DNA of 18,607 nucleotides. Origin: Actinomycetes bacterium. GTDB lineage: Bacteria > Actinomycetota > Actinomycetes > Actinomycetales > Demequinaceae. Below, in pieces: positions 1 through 7,916 of the stretch. Where the stretch lies: positions 1 to 18,607 of the forward strand of contig JAEZXC010000015.1 of NCBI GenBank assembly GCA_023442845.1, read 5' to 3'. The translations under genes and the position numbers were made by a program. The notes beneath the pieces were generated by a model that was given only the letters and a program-made list of their open reading frames with translations, was not told where the DNA came from and did not search any database. The first letter of the stretch is position 1; each line of letters begins with the position of its first letter.

Positions 1-480
1 GGCTGGCAATTACGCGAGTTGACGGTGAGCTACCGCATTCCGGCTGCGGTGGCCGAGGCCGCCCAGTCCTTCGCTCGCGCGGCGCGTTTGCCCGTGAGCG
101 AGATGAGTGCCGCGCGGGACGTGGACGACGCTGTGGTCCAGTGGCGGGTGAACCCTCGCGATCTTCTCGCGTCTGTCGCCGCGGCTGCGAAAGCTGAGCG
201 TGCCGCTCTTGACGAACGGGACGGTGGGCTCGTTGCAGTGATCGCTCCGGCAACGCTTGCCCCACAGCTTGAAGCAGCGGTGCCAGAAGGCGTCGATGTA
301 GTGAGCGCTCGCGATGCGAAGGGCCTTGAATACGATGCTGTCGTCCTGGCAGATCCTGCGCAGATCGCGACGGTGCCGCAAGACCTCTATGTGGCAATGA
401 CTCGCCCCACCAAGCGGTTGGTGCTCGTCCACGACGGCGAGCTTCCCGCTGGTTTGAGCGACGTCCCGCACCGCGCCTAG
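1..480 (+). CDS. HelD/UvrD-like superfamily 1 helicase, C-terminal end (partial)
   Basis: This is the C-terminal 159 residues of a larger protein whose start lies left of the window; the frame is open from base 1. Three superfamily 1 helicase landmarks are visible in order: LTVSYRIPA (motif IV-like, relatives have LTVNYRTP), ARDAKGLEYDAVVLADP (motif V region) and LYVAMTRPTKRLVLVH (motif VI). This spacing and wording fit the actinobacterial HelD/HelR group, proteins that bind RNA polymerase and help recycle stalled or rifampicin-bound enzyme, better than PcrA/UvrD repair helicases. That assignment rests on family resemblance of the tail only, because the ATP-binding N-terminal half is missing. 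The stop codon lies inside a CTAG shared with the stop of the convergent LacI-type gene, so the two genes overlap by 4 nt with no terminator between them. Confidence 0.8.
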   Translation, partial: GWQLRELTVSYRIPAAVAEAAQSFARAARLPVSEMSAARDVDDAVVQWRVNPRDLLASVAAAAKAERAALDERDGGLVAVIAPATLAPQLEAAVPEGVDVVSARDAKGLEYDAVVLADPAQIATVPQDLYVAMTRPTKRLVLVHDGELPAGLSDVPHRA

Positions 481-1499
481 GCGACGGTAACCACTGCGCG
501 CGTGGACGCACGCTCGATCAGGCGACTCGCCAACGGTGCGTCAGCGATGTGGGCGTCGGGCTCCTCAACCTGAACGAGGATCTTTTGCATGACGAGCTGA
601 CCAAGCGCCGCAAAGTCTTGGCGAACCGTGGTGAGTGCGGGATGGAAGAAGGCAGCTTCGGGGATGTCGTCGAACCCGACGATCGACACATCGCGCGGCA
701 CACTGAGGCGACGCTGGCGAAGGGCCGACATAAGGCCCATCGCCGTGAGGTCGTTTGACACGAAGACAGCAGTTGGACCATCGATCTCAATGTCCATGCC
801 GATTCGATATCCCGTCGCAGCGGACCAGTCCCCGTTGAGCGGGTCGATTGTCTCGAGGCGTTGAGCCGCCAGCTCTTCTCTCCACCCACGTACCCGCTCG
901 ATTGAATCAGGAGCCGACTGCGGCCCCGTCACGTGAAGGATGCGCGTGTGTCCGAGCTCGGCAAGATGACGCACTGCCGCCCGCGCACCCCGTGCCTGGT
1001 CAATCGACGCAATACGTGCGCTGCGAGTTGGCGAAGACGTCGCAATGACAATCGGGACACCCACGTCGATGGCCTGCAACAACTCGACCACCGCCACATC
1101 GACGGCGATGATCACCAACGCGTCGACGCGCTGGCGCAGGAGTGCTTCCACGGCTTGGCGAACCGCTGCGGGGTCCGTGGGAGAGGCGCTGACGGAGTTG
1201 ACCGAGTACCGCGCTTCGCGCGCTGCGATCGTAAAGTGCATCGCAATCGAGGTGGGCCCAAAATCTGTCAGCGACGGCGTGATCAGGCCAATAGAGCGTG
1301 TGCGCCGTGTGACGAGCGCCCTTGCCGCTGGGGACGGGCTGTACCGCAACTGCGCGATCGCCTTCTCAACACGGTTCTTGGTCTCAGGGCGGACGTTCGT
1401 CGCACCGTTGAGAACCCGCGACACGGTCTGGTGGGATACACCAGCCAAACGCGCCACATCAAAGATCGTCGCGTTGCGAGTCGGCTCGGCGGTGGCCAC
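477..1499 (-). CDS. LacI-family transcriptional repressor of the sugar-uptake operon
   Basis: This 340-residue protein has the standard LacI/GalR length and layout. Residues 11-32 form the helix-turn-helix (IFDVARLAGVSHQTVSRVLNG), residues 54-62 (SPSPAARAL) the hinge helix with the Leu that kinks a central CpG in the operator, and residues 67-335 the periplasmic-binding-protein-like effector domain, ending in the family signatures FVSNDLTAMG and VSIVGFDDIPEA. The start is GTG, with AGGAAC upstream at suitable spacing, only 9 nt after the stop of the second ATPase gene. It is therefore almost certainly the last gene of the transporter operon. A candidate operator with a central CG lies at 7880-7893 ahead of the binding-protein gene, which would give negative autoregulation relieved by the imported sugar or a derivative. 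The effector is not identifiable from sequence. Confidence 0.93.
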   Translation of the reverse strand: MATAEPTRNATIFDVARLAGVSHQTVSRVLNGATNVRPETKNRVEKAIAQLRYSPSPAARALVTRRTRSIGLITPSLTDFGPTSIAMHFTIAAREARYSVNSVSASPTDPAAVRQAVEALLRQRVDALVIIAVDVAVVELLQAIDVGVPIVIATSSPTRSARIASIDQARGARAAVRHLAELGHTRILHVTGPQSAPDSIERVRGWREELAAQRLETIDPLNGDWSAATGYRIGMDIEIDGPTAVFVSNDLTAMGLMSALRQRRLSVPRDVSIVGFDDIPEAAFFHPALTTVRQDFAALGQLVMQKILVQVEEPDAHIADAPLASRLIERASTRAVVTVA

Positions 1500-1508
1500 G
1501 GGCGTTCC

Positions 1509-3026
1509 TCAGTCTTCCACGTCGTCGGGGCGCGCGACGAGAGCCAGGAGTGTGTCGATGGTGAGCGCCTGCGATGGAAGAGTATCGACGAGTTTCATGT
1601 CCCGCAGGATCGCCACGCGATGTGAGGATCTCAACACCTCCTCAAGTTCGGCGGAGATGAACATCACGGCCAGCCCATCGTCGGCAAGTTCGCCAATAAG
1701 GCGCTGGACTTCAACCTTCGCGCCGATGTCGATGCCGCGCGTCGGCTCGTCGAGAACGACGACTCGAGGCGCCAGCGCAAGAAGGCGCGCGAGCATCACC
1801 TTTTGCTGATTGCCTCCGGACAAGTCGCCTGCTCGACGGTCCGGATCCGCCGGGCGGATGTCGAGAGCCTCAATCCAGCTGATCGCGAGCTCGCGTGCAC
1901 GCGCAGGGGTGAGGCGGCGCAAGGCGCCACGCTGAGCCTGCAGGGCGAGAGTGATGTTCTCCGCGACACTCAATTCGCCGATGATGCCCTCAATACGACG
2001 GTTCTCAGATGAGTAGACGATGCCTTCGACAAGGGCGCGCCTCGGCGTGGGGAGGCTCACTTTCGTGCCGTTGAGCTTGACGTGTCCGCCCTCGAGACGG
2101 TCGATCCCCGCGATCGCACGAGCGAGAGCCGTGCGGCCCGAACCGAGCAAGCCAGCGACGCCGAGCACCTCTCCCGCCATGAGCGACGCGCTCATACCGC
2201 GAAGGCCGCCGGCCGTCACGAGATCGTCTCCCTCAAGGACGGGCACCGCGTCATCCTCGACATCCACCTCAGCGCGAGCGAAGGCCACCTCGATGAGCTC
2301 TCGACCCAGCATCTTTGCCACGAGATCGACACGCAGGAGCTCGGTCGTCAAGTACTCGCCAACGAAACGGCCATCCCGCAACACGGTGATGCGGTCCGAT
2401 ATCTCGTAGACCTGGTCAAGAAAATGCGAAATGAAGACGATCGCCACGCCGCGCTGCTTCAGTTCCTTGATGACGCGGAAGAGCTCCGCCACCTCATCGG
2501 TGTCGAGACTTGATGTCGGCTCGTCGAGCACAAGAATGCGCACATCAGCCGTGATGGCACGAGCGATTGCCACCAATTGTTGAGCGGCCACCGGGTGTGC
2601 GCCGAGCAGAGTCGCCGGGTCGATGCTGAGACCGAGATCGGCGAGTTGCTCAGCCGCGCCTACGCGCATCTGTTCCCAGTCGATGCGCCCGTGTTTGCGA
2701 GGCTCACGGCCAATGAAGATGTTCTCCGCAACGGTGAGGTTGGGAAGCAGGTCGATCTCTTGGTACACCGGGCTGATGCCGTGCTGAAGTGCATCGGCTG
2801 GCGAACCGAATGACATCCGAACGCCGTCGAGGACGATCGTGCCTGACGACGGCCTGAGCGCTCCGGTCAACACCTTGATGAGAGTCGACTTGCCGGCCCC
2901 GTTCTCGCCCATGAGCGAGTGAACCTCGCCTGGTATGAGGCGAAATGACACGTCCTCAAGCACGCGCTCGGGGCCGTAGTCGACGGTGATGTCGATCAAC
3001 TCAGCAAGCGGGACCGCGTTGTCCAT
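1509..3026 (-). CDS. Second sugar ABC transporter ATPase (YtfR/RbsA type, two nucleotide-binding domains)
   Basis: The protein is 505 residues if it starts at the ATG at 3026. The frame stays open further upstream into the permease gene, but homology begins at AELIDITVDYG and no better start is seen. Domain 1 has Walker A GENGAGKST, Q-loop PVYQE, a degenerate signature (HPVAAQQ) and Walker B VLDEPTSSLD. Domain 2 has the Arg-type Walker A GLLGSGRT, a canonical signature LSGGNQQK and Walker B VLDEPTRGID. This is the usual RbsA/YtfR asymmetry, with one hydrolysing site built from domain-1 Walker A and domain-2 signature. All key residues are present, so it is not an obvious relic. It follows the YjfF-like permease by 44 nt, unlike the overlapping junctions upstream. 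It duplicates the function of the ATPase at 5151-6683; whether it serves the same permeases is unknown. Confidence 0.9.
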   Translation of the reverse strand: MDNAVPLAELIDITVDYGPERVLEDVSFRLIPGEVHSLMGENGAGKSTLIKVLTGALRPSSGTIVLDGVRMSFGSPADALQHGISPVYQEIDLLPNLTVAENIFIGREPRKHGRIDWEQMRVGAAEQLADLGLSIDPATLLGAHPVAAQQLVAIARAITADVRILVLDEPTSSLDTDEVAELFRVIKELKQRGVAIVFISHFLDQVYEISDRITVLRDGRFVGEYLTTELLRVDLVAKMLGRELIEVAFARAEVDVEDDAVPVLEGDDLVTAGGLRGMSASLMAGEVLGVAGLLGSGRTALARAIAGIDRLEGGHVKLNGTKVSLPTPRRALVEGIVYSSENRRIEGIIGELSVAENITLALQAQRGALRRLTPARARELAISWIEALDIRPADPDRRAGDLSGGNQQKVMLARLLALAPRVVVLDEPTRGIDIGAKVEVQRLIGELADDGLAVMFISAELEEVLRSSHRVAILRDMKLVDTLPSQALTIDTLLALVARPDDVED

Positions 3027-3070
3027 GGCACCATCATGCCCGGCCAACGCGGTCCCGATCGATGCTGATG

Positions 3071-4099
3071 CTATGACTTTGCTCCCGAACGGGCGACGAT
3101 CACCCGCTGCACAAGGATGAAGAGCAACAACAGCGCACCCACGATGATCTTCATCCACGCCTGCTCGGCACCCATGAACGAAATGATCGTCTTGATGGTG
3201 CCGTAGACGAACACACCGATCATTGAGCCGACGACATAGCCGCGACCACCGGTGAGGAGCGTGCCGCCGATGACGACGGCGGCGATCGCGTCAAGTTCGG
3301 TACCGATGCCGTTTCGTGGGTAACCAGAACTCGAGTAGGCGGTCAGCAGCAGACCTGCGAGACCACCGCAGAGACCACTGATCACGTAGGCCGTCACCGT
3401 GGCGCTACCTGCTCGCAGACCCATCAGCTTGGCCGACTGCTCGTTGCCGCCGATTGCATAGATAGTGCGACCAAAGCGGGTGTAGTGGAGCACGAAGGCC
3501 GCCACGGCGACGGTCAAGAGCGCGATGATGCCCGTTGGCGTGATGTACCAATCGCCAAAGCGGAATCGCGTGGACTGCAACCACAGCGTGGCCGAGTCCT
3601 CAACCCTGATGGACTTCTGGCTCACCACAAAGGTCAACCCGCGTCCAAGGAACAGACCGGCAAGTGACGCGATGAATGGCTGCACGTGGAAGTACTGGAC
3701 GAGGATGCCAATGAGCAAACCGATCGCAGCTCCACCAAGAAGCATTGTGGGGATCGCAATGATCGCTGGCAGGCCATCGGCAAGCATCTTGGCGCCGAGG
3801 ATGCCGGTGAAGGCCATGACCGATCCCACCGACAAGTCGATCCCCGCCGTCAAGATGACGAACGTCATGCCAACGGCAAGCACGAGGAGATAGGCGTTGT
3901 CGAGCAGGAGGGCCGACATTGTCCGCGGAGTGACGAAGTCACCATTGAGGAACATCTCCGCGCCGACAAAGAGCAGGAACAGGATCGCGACGGCGGCGAG
4001 AGTCGGCAACATCGCCGAGTGACGTACGACCACTCGCTTGGACGTCTCGCGAAGTGCCGCAATGCGTGACGGCTGCTCAAGAGAAACCTGCGACGTCAT
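3071..4099 (-). CDS. yjfF: Sugar ABC transporter permease, YjfF type
   Basis: This 342-residue multi-spanning membrane protein belongs to the BPD_transp_2 (RbsC-like) family. It carries the family core VGMTFVILTAGIDLSVGSVMAFTG, the cytoplasmic coupling region TRFGRTIYAIGGNEQSAKLMG, and ELDAIAAVVIGGTLLTGG. The wording is closer to E. coli YjfF than to YtfT. The start chosen is the ATG at 4099, which overlaps the TGA of the preceding permease as ATGA and has an AGGAGGTG ribosome site just upstream; the frame remains open for 28 more codons inside that gene, but this is coupling overlap. By family knowledge it pairs with the YtfT-like permease to form the membrane channel for a furanose sugar. 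A hydrophilic N-terminal segment of about 30 residues precedes the first membrane helix. Confidence 0.92.
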   Translation of the reverse strand: MTSQVSLEQPSRIAALRETSKRVVVRHSAMLPTLAAVAILFLLFVGAEMFLNGDFVTPRTMSALLLDNAYLLVLAVGMTFVILTAGIDLSVGSVMAFTGILGAKMLADGLPAIIAIPTMLLGGAAIGLLIGILVQYFHVQPFIASLAGLFLGRGLTFVVSQKSIRVEDSATLWLQSTRFRFGDWYITPTGIIALLTVAVAAFVLHYTRFGRTIYAIGGNEQSAKLMGLRAGSATVTAYVISGLCGGLAGLLLTAYSSSGYPRNGIGTELDAIAAVVIGGTLLTGGRGYVVGSMIGVFVYGTIKTIISFMGAEQAWMKIIVGALLLLFILVQRVIVARSGAKS

Positions 4100-5154
4100 G
4101 AGGCCACCTCCTCGGCGTTCTTCTGCGCTACTGGACGCTTGATGATTGTGTTGAGCACGCCGTCTTTGCCCTTTCGCATCCATGCACGCATGCGGGGAGA
4201 TTGAATGATGACGACCACCATGACGACGGCCCCGAAGAACGTGGGCTTTTGTGCGGACGGGATGCCCAAGAACAAGATGGTCGATTCGAGCGTCTTGATA
4301 ATGAAGACACCGATCACCGTGCCTGCGATCGAGAACTTGCCACCCATGAGCGAGGTGCCACCGAGGACGACCGCCAAGATGGCGTAGAGCTCAATGAAGT
4401 CACCTGCCGCGTTAGCGTCGGCAGCCTTGATGTTCGAGGCGTAGATGATGCCGGCAATACCTGCGAGCGCACCTGACGCGATGTAAGCGCCCCAGATGAT
4501 GCCGCGTGAGCGAACACCAGCGAGACGACTCGCCTCAGGATTGATACCGACGGACTCCGTCAACATTCCTAGCGCCGTCCGACGCTCAACAAGGGCGATC
4601 GTCACAATCGCCGCGACAGAGATGAAGAAGGCGAAGGGCAACACGCTGAGGTAACCGCTCGCGATGAACGCCAACGGATCTGAGTTCACCGTAGTGATCT
4701 CACCCTTGGTGATAAGGAGCGCCGCACCACGGCCTGCGAGCATGAGAACGAGCGTGGCAATAATCGGTTGTATCCCGAATACGGACACTAAGAGCCCGTT
4801 CCAGGCACCAAGGACCATCGACACGAGAATCGCAACAATCACCGCGATGAGGACGGTGCCGAGCGAACCCGGCGAATCTGAATCGGCGATGATCGTGAGG
4901 GCGACTGCTCCGGATACCGCCATGACGGCACCCACCGAGAGGTCAATGCCTCGTGTCGCGATCACGATTGTCATACCGAGAGCGACCAACATGAGCGGCG
5001 CCGACTGACGCAAGATGTCAATGAGCGCGCCGTACAGCTCGCCATCGCGCATCGTCACCTTGAGGAAGCGTGGTCGCGCAACCGAGTTGATGACAATGAG
5101 GAGAACGAGGAAGCCGGCCGGCCATACCAACCGACTGCGGAGGAAGGTTTTCAT
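4096..5154 (-). CDS. ytfT: Sugar ABC transporter permease, YtfT type
   Basis: This 352-residue RbsC-like permease has its first membrane helix near residues 8-26. The family core is LVALGMTIVIATRGIDLSVGAVMAVSG, followed by a YtfT-like stretch with VFGIQPIIATLVLMLAGRG, the coupling loop RTALGMLTESVGINPEASRLAGV, and IKAADANAAGDFIELYAILA; E. coli YtfT has a near-identical GADANNAG. It starts with the ATG at 5154, overlapping the upstream ATPase stop as ATGA, and ends by overlapping the next permease the same way, so ATPase and both permeases should be made in a fixed ratio by translational coupling. The C-terminus is hydrophilic and basic. Galactofuranose is the substrate of the E. coli counterpart; the substrate here is inferred only from family. 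Confidence 0.92.
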   Translation of the reverse strand: MKTFLRSRLVWPAGFLVLLIVINSVARPRFLKVTMRDGELYGALIDILRQSAPLMLVALGMTIVIATRGIDLSVGAVMAVSGAVALTIIADSDSPGSLGTVLIAVIVAILVSMVLGAWNGLLVSVFGIQPIIATLVLMLAGRGAALLITKGEITTVNSDPLAFIASGYLSVLPFAFFISVAAIVTIALVERRTALGMLTESVGINPEASRLAGVRSRGIIWGAYIASGALAGIAGIIYASNIKAADANAAGDFIELYAILAVVLGGTSLMGGKFSIAGTVIGVFIIKTLESTILFLGIPSAQKPTFFGAVVMVVVIIQSPRMRAWMRKGKDGVLNTIIKRPVAQKNAEEVAS

Positions 5155-6683
5155 GCTGCGCTCCCTTCGCCGCCAGTGGCGATGTAGTCGATGAGGGTGT
5201 CGTAGTCCGTTTGAGCGGACTCAACCTCACCGATCTTGTGTCGATCACGCATCACGGCGATGCGTTGCGCGATACGGAGCACTTCTTCGAGCTCCGACGA
5301 GATGAACACTACCGACAGACCCTTCTCCGACAACTCAGCGACCTTCTTCTGGATGTCGGCCTTGGCGCCCACGTCGATACCGCGCGTGGGCTCATCGAGG
5401 AATATCAACTTGGGGGCCATTGCGAGCCACCGTGCAAGCAGCACCTTCTGCTGGTTACCACCGGACAGATTGCCCGCGATAAGGCTTGGGTTCGCCGGAC
5501 GGACACCGAGGGCTTCGATGAACTCCGCGACCACCGCGTCGCGCTCGGAGGCGCGAACTCGACGCCACCCTTGACGCGCTTGGATTCCCAGCATGATGTT
5601 CTCGGCGACCGTGAGATCAGCAATGATCCCCTCGGCCCGACGGTCCTCCGAAGAGAACGCAATCTTATGATCGATCGCCTGGCGCGGCGCGTGGATGCGC
5701 ACGTGGTCGCCATCGATCTCGAACTCACCTGTCTCGGCGCGGTCTGCCCCGTACATCAGGCGGACGAATTCGGTGCGCCCCGAACCGAGCAGGCCAGCGA
5801 TGCCGACGACCTCGCCCGAGTACACCTCGAGGTCGGCGGGTTCGAGAACGCTTCGCTTGCCGACGTCCTTCACACGCAACACCGGGGTCGAACTGCGGTC
5901 GATGCGGCGATGCGCCGTCGATGCGATCGCGGTGAGGTCCTCGAGTTCGCGACCGATCATGGCCGTCACGAGCGCTTCGCGCGGCAGTTCCTCAACCGGA
6001 TACTCGCCCACGAGCTGGCCGTTGCGAAGCACGGTAATGCGGTCCGAAATCTCATAGACCTGCTCAAGGAAGTGCGACACGAAGAGAATGGCGACACCGC
6101 GAGAGCGAAGTTCACGAATGACGTCGAAGAGGCGGACAACCTCATCACGGTCAAGGCTCGATGTGGGTTCGTCAAGAATGAGAACGCGTGCTTCTGCCAC
6201 CATCGCGCGGCTGATCGCGACGAGCTGTTGAATAGCGATCGAATGGCGCTCGAGCGGTGAGCGCGGATCGATCGTGAGGCCAAGGCTCGCAAGGTGGCGT
6301 CCCGCCTCGGCGTGCGTCGCCTTCCAGTCAATCCGTCCGCCTTTGCGGATCTCCTGGCCCAACATCACGTTCTCCCCCACCGTGAGGTTGGTGCACAGGT
6401 TGACTTCTTGGTAAACGGTGGCGATGCCGGCATCTTGTGCCTCGGCTGCGCCATCGAAGCGTCGGGGTCGACCATCGACAATGATGGTGCCGCTATCGAT
6501 GCTGTAGACGCCAGTGAGCGCCTTGATCAACGTGGACTTGCCGGCGCCGTTCTCGCCCATGAGGGAGTGAACCTCTCCGGCACGAAGAGTGAAATCGACC
6601 TGATCGAGCGCAAGGACGCCAGGGAATCGGATGGTGATCCCGCGCATCTCGACCGGGTGCTGAGTAGCGGTTTCCGCGGACAT
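5151..6683 (-). CDS. ytfR: Sugar ABC transporter ATPase (YtfR type, two nucleotide-binding domains)
   Basis: This 510-residue protein energises sugar import at the inner face of the membrane. Domain 1 shows Walker A GENGAGKST, Q-loop TVYQEVNLCTNLTV, the YtfR-type degenerate signature HSIAIQQLVAISRA, Walker B ILDEPTSSLD and H-loop FVSHFLEQVYEISDRITVLRNG. Domain 2 shows GLLGSGRT, canonical LSGGNQQKVLLARW, FLDEPTRGID and ISSELEEV. The match to E. coli YtfR in wording is strong, including the TVYQEVNL and HFL-QVY-SDRITVLRNG stretches. The ATG at 6683 has only a poor ribosome site, and an internal ATG 12 codons on is possible. It lies 104 nt downstream of the binding-protein gene, a gap containing a hairpin. 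It shares its build with the ATPase at 1509-3026, pointing to duplication within the operon or recruitment from a sister operon. Confidence 0.93.
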   Translation of the reverse strand: MSAETATQHPVEMRGITIRFPGVLALDQVDFTLRAGEVHSLMGENGAGKSTLIKALTGVYSIDSGTIIVDGRPRRFDGAAEAQDAGIATVYQEVNLCTNLTVGENVMLGQEIRKGGRIDWKATHAEAGRHLASLGLTIDPRSPLERHSIAIQQLVAISRAMVAEARVLILDEPTSSLDRDEVVRLFDVIRELRSRGVAILFVSHFLEQVYEISDRITVLRNGQLVGEYPVEELPREALVTAMIGRELEDLTAIASTAHRRIDRSSTPVLRVKDVGKRSVLEPADLEVYSGEVVGIAGLLGSGRTEFVRLMYGADRAETGEFEIDGDHVRIHAPRQAIDHKIAFSSEDRRAEGIIADLTVAENIMLGIQARQGWRRVRASERDAVVAEFIEALGVRPANPSLIAGNLSGGNQQKVLLARWLAMAPKLIFLDEPTRGIDVGAKADIQKKVAELSEKGLSVVFISSELEEVLRIAQRIAVMRDRHKIGEVESAQTDYDTLIDYIATGGEGSAA

Positions 6684-6729
6684 GACGGTATGGGCTTTCT
6701 GCTCGGTGGGTACGTCTGGTGGTGCGCGT

Positions 6730-6755
6730 CGGGGAGCGGCACGAGCCGCCCCCCG
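6730..6755 (-). terminator. GC-rich intercistronic hairpin between ytfQ and ytfR
   Basis: The arms 6730-6740 and 6745-6755 can pair over 11 positions with one A-C mismatch, around a four-base loop. No T-run follows on the minus strand, so this is probably a partial terminator or an mRNA-end protector rather than a full stop. Such a structure right after a binding-protein gene would fit the usual need for far more binding protein than membrane components. Confidence 0.5.
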
Positions 6756-6787
6756 CCGCCGCGCCGAAGTCGTCGCGTTACCTGGAC

Positions 6788-7795
6788 TCAGTACGTGCGG
6801 TTCGGCAGAGCCGCTTCCGCCGCGGCCTGGTCGAAGGCCTGGTCCTCAACGATGGTGCGCTTTTCGACGGTTTCGCCGGCAAGCACAGCCTTCACGAGTT
6901 CTGCAGCCTTCTCACCGAGGAGCGGGTTGCACTCAACGATGTAGTTGATCTTGCCGTCAACGAGGGCCTGCATGCCGTCGCGAACTGCGTCGATCGTGAT
7001 GATCTTGATGTCCTCACCAGGAACGGCGCCAGCGGCCTCGATCGCCTCAATGGCGCCCAGACCCATGTCGTCGTTGTGTGCGTAGACGAGGTCAATGCCG
7101 TCCACACCGTACTTCTGGATGAAGCCCTCCATGACGGTCTTTCCACCGTCACGCGTGAAGTCACCAGTCTGTGAGTCGATCTTCTCGATCTGGGTGCCTT
7201 CAATAGCGGCGTCAAAGCCCGCGGCACGGTCGTTGGCGGGAGCGGAGCCCGTAGTGCCCTCAAGAACGACCATCTTGGTGGGGGTGTCGCCGAACTGCTC
7301 GGCAGCCCACTCGCCCGCCTTCTGGCCCTCGAGCTTGAAGTCAAGGCCAACCCACGATGCGTACAGGTCCTCGGAAGCAGAAACAGTACGGTCCTCAAGG
7401 ATGACCGGGATGTTTGCGTCCTTGGCTTCCTGGAGCACGTCGTCCCAACCGTCTTCGACGATGGGTGCGATCACGATCGCGTCCACGCCCTGGTTGATGA
7501 AGCTACGTACTGCCTGGATCTGTGCGGCGGGGTCGTTGTCCGCAGCGTTGAAGATGAGCTCAAAGCCGTTCTCAGCTGAGAAAGCAGCCTTCATCGACTC
7601 GGTGTTCGCTGAACGCCAGCCGGACTCGGAGCCCGTCTGTGCGAAGCCGACGGTGATGACGTCGCCACTCGAGCTACCGCCGCCAGTGGTTGCAGGAGCG
7701 TCGTTGTCGCTCTTGTCACTGTCGGAGGAACACGCGGTAAGTGCGAGCATCCCCACTGCCGCCACGGCGAGACCCGTGAGCATGGTCTTCTTCAT
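6788..7795 (-). CDS. ytfQ: Sugar-binding lipoprotein of ABC transporter, YtfQ type
   Basis: This 335-residue lipoprotein captures the sugar outside the membrane. Residues 1-22 are a lipoprotein signal peptide ending in the lipobox LTAC (Cys22), followed by a Ser/Asp/Gly-rich linker to about residue 45. The mature domain has the YtfQ wording VGFAQTGSESGWR, IQAVRSFINQGVDAIVIAPIV, SQTGDFTRDGGKTVMEGFI and YAHNDDMGLGAIEAI, all close to E. coli YtfQ (periplasmic galactofuranose-binding protein), so a furanose substrate is the best guess. The ATG at 7795 is chosen because a near-perfect AAGGAGGT lies 7 nt upstream and the signal peptide starts there; the 14 in-frame codons further up are excluded. 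It is first in the operon, behind a LacI-type operator and a proposed promoter. Confidence 0.94.
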   Translation of the reverse strand: MKKTMLTGLAVAAVGMLALTACSSDSDKSDNDAPATTGGGSSSGDVITVGFAQTGSESGWRSANTESMKAAFSAENGFELIFNAADNDPAAQIQAVRSFINQGVDAIVIAPIVEDGWDDVLQEAKDANIPVILEDRTVSASEDLYASWVGLDFKLEGQKAGEWAAEQFGDTPTKMVVLEGTTGSAPANDRAAGFDAAIEGTQIEKIDSQTGDFTRDGGKTVMEGFIQKYGVDGIDLVYAHNDDMGLGAIEAIEAAGAVPGEDIKIITIDAVRDGMQALVDGKINYIVECNPLLGEKAAELVKAVLAGETVEKRTIVEDQAFDQAAAEAALPNRTY

Positions 7796-7800
7796 TCCAA

Positions 7801-7809
7801 AACCTCCTT
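7801..7809 (-). promoter_or_regulatory. Strong ribosome binding site of the binding-protein gene
   Basis: Read on the minus strand this is AAGGAGGTT, with 7 nt between AGGAGG and the ATG at 7795. It fixes the start of the lipoprotein and excludes the upstream in-frame start at 7837. Confidence 0.85.
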
Positions 7810-7878
7810 GTTCTGGGTCGGCGTCGATGCCGGTCACGGGACCTGCCCGTGCGAGCCCAAGGGAGGGCCCGTGCCGCC

Positions 7879-7909
7879 ATGTTAGCGCTCACTTAGGTAC
7901 TCAACGCAA
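7879..7909 (-). promoter_or_regulatory. Proposed operon promoter (-35 and -10) for the sugar transporter
   Basis: On the minus strand a TTGCGT (7909-7904) is followed 19 nt later by TAACAT (7884-7879), which fits the TAnnnT pattern of actinobacterial -10 boxes. The spacing is long and no experiment supports it, but the -10 lies within the LacI-type operator at 7880-7893, which is the usual arrangement for repression. A leader of about 75-80 nt to the ATG would result. Confidence 0.35.
7880..7893. promoter_or_regulatory. LacI-family operator candidate (TGTTAGCGCTCACT)
   Basis: This 14-bp imperfect palindrome is centred on CG, with 5 of 7 positions symmetric between half-sites. It resembles typical actinobacterial LacI/GalR operators of the form TGTnAGCGCTnACA. 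It sits 85 nt upstream of the binding-protein ATG and overlaps the proposed -10. The obvious ligand is the repressor encoded at the end of the same operon. Confidence 0.6.
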
Positions 7910-7916
7910 CGATCTA

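Noticed and set aside
933..1809. Long plus-strand frames (230 and 254 codons) opposite the LacI-type and ATPase genes
   Set aside because: They mirror real coding sequence; composition is Arg/Thr/Ser noise typical of antisense frames.
5211..6260. 349-codon open frame on the plus strand opposite the first ATPase
   Set aside because: It is the complement of a clear ABC ATPase in high-GC DNA, has no family features and no ribosome site.
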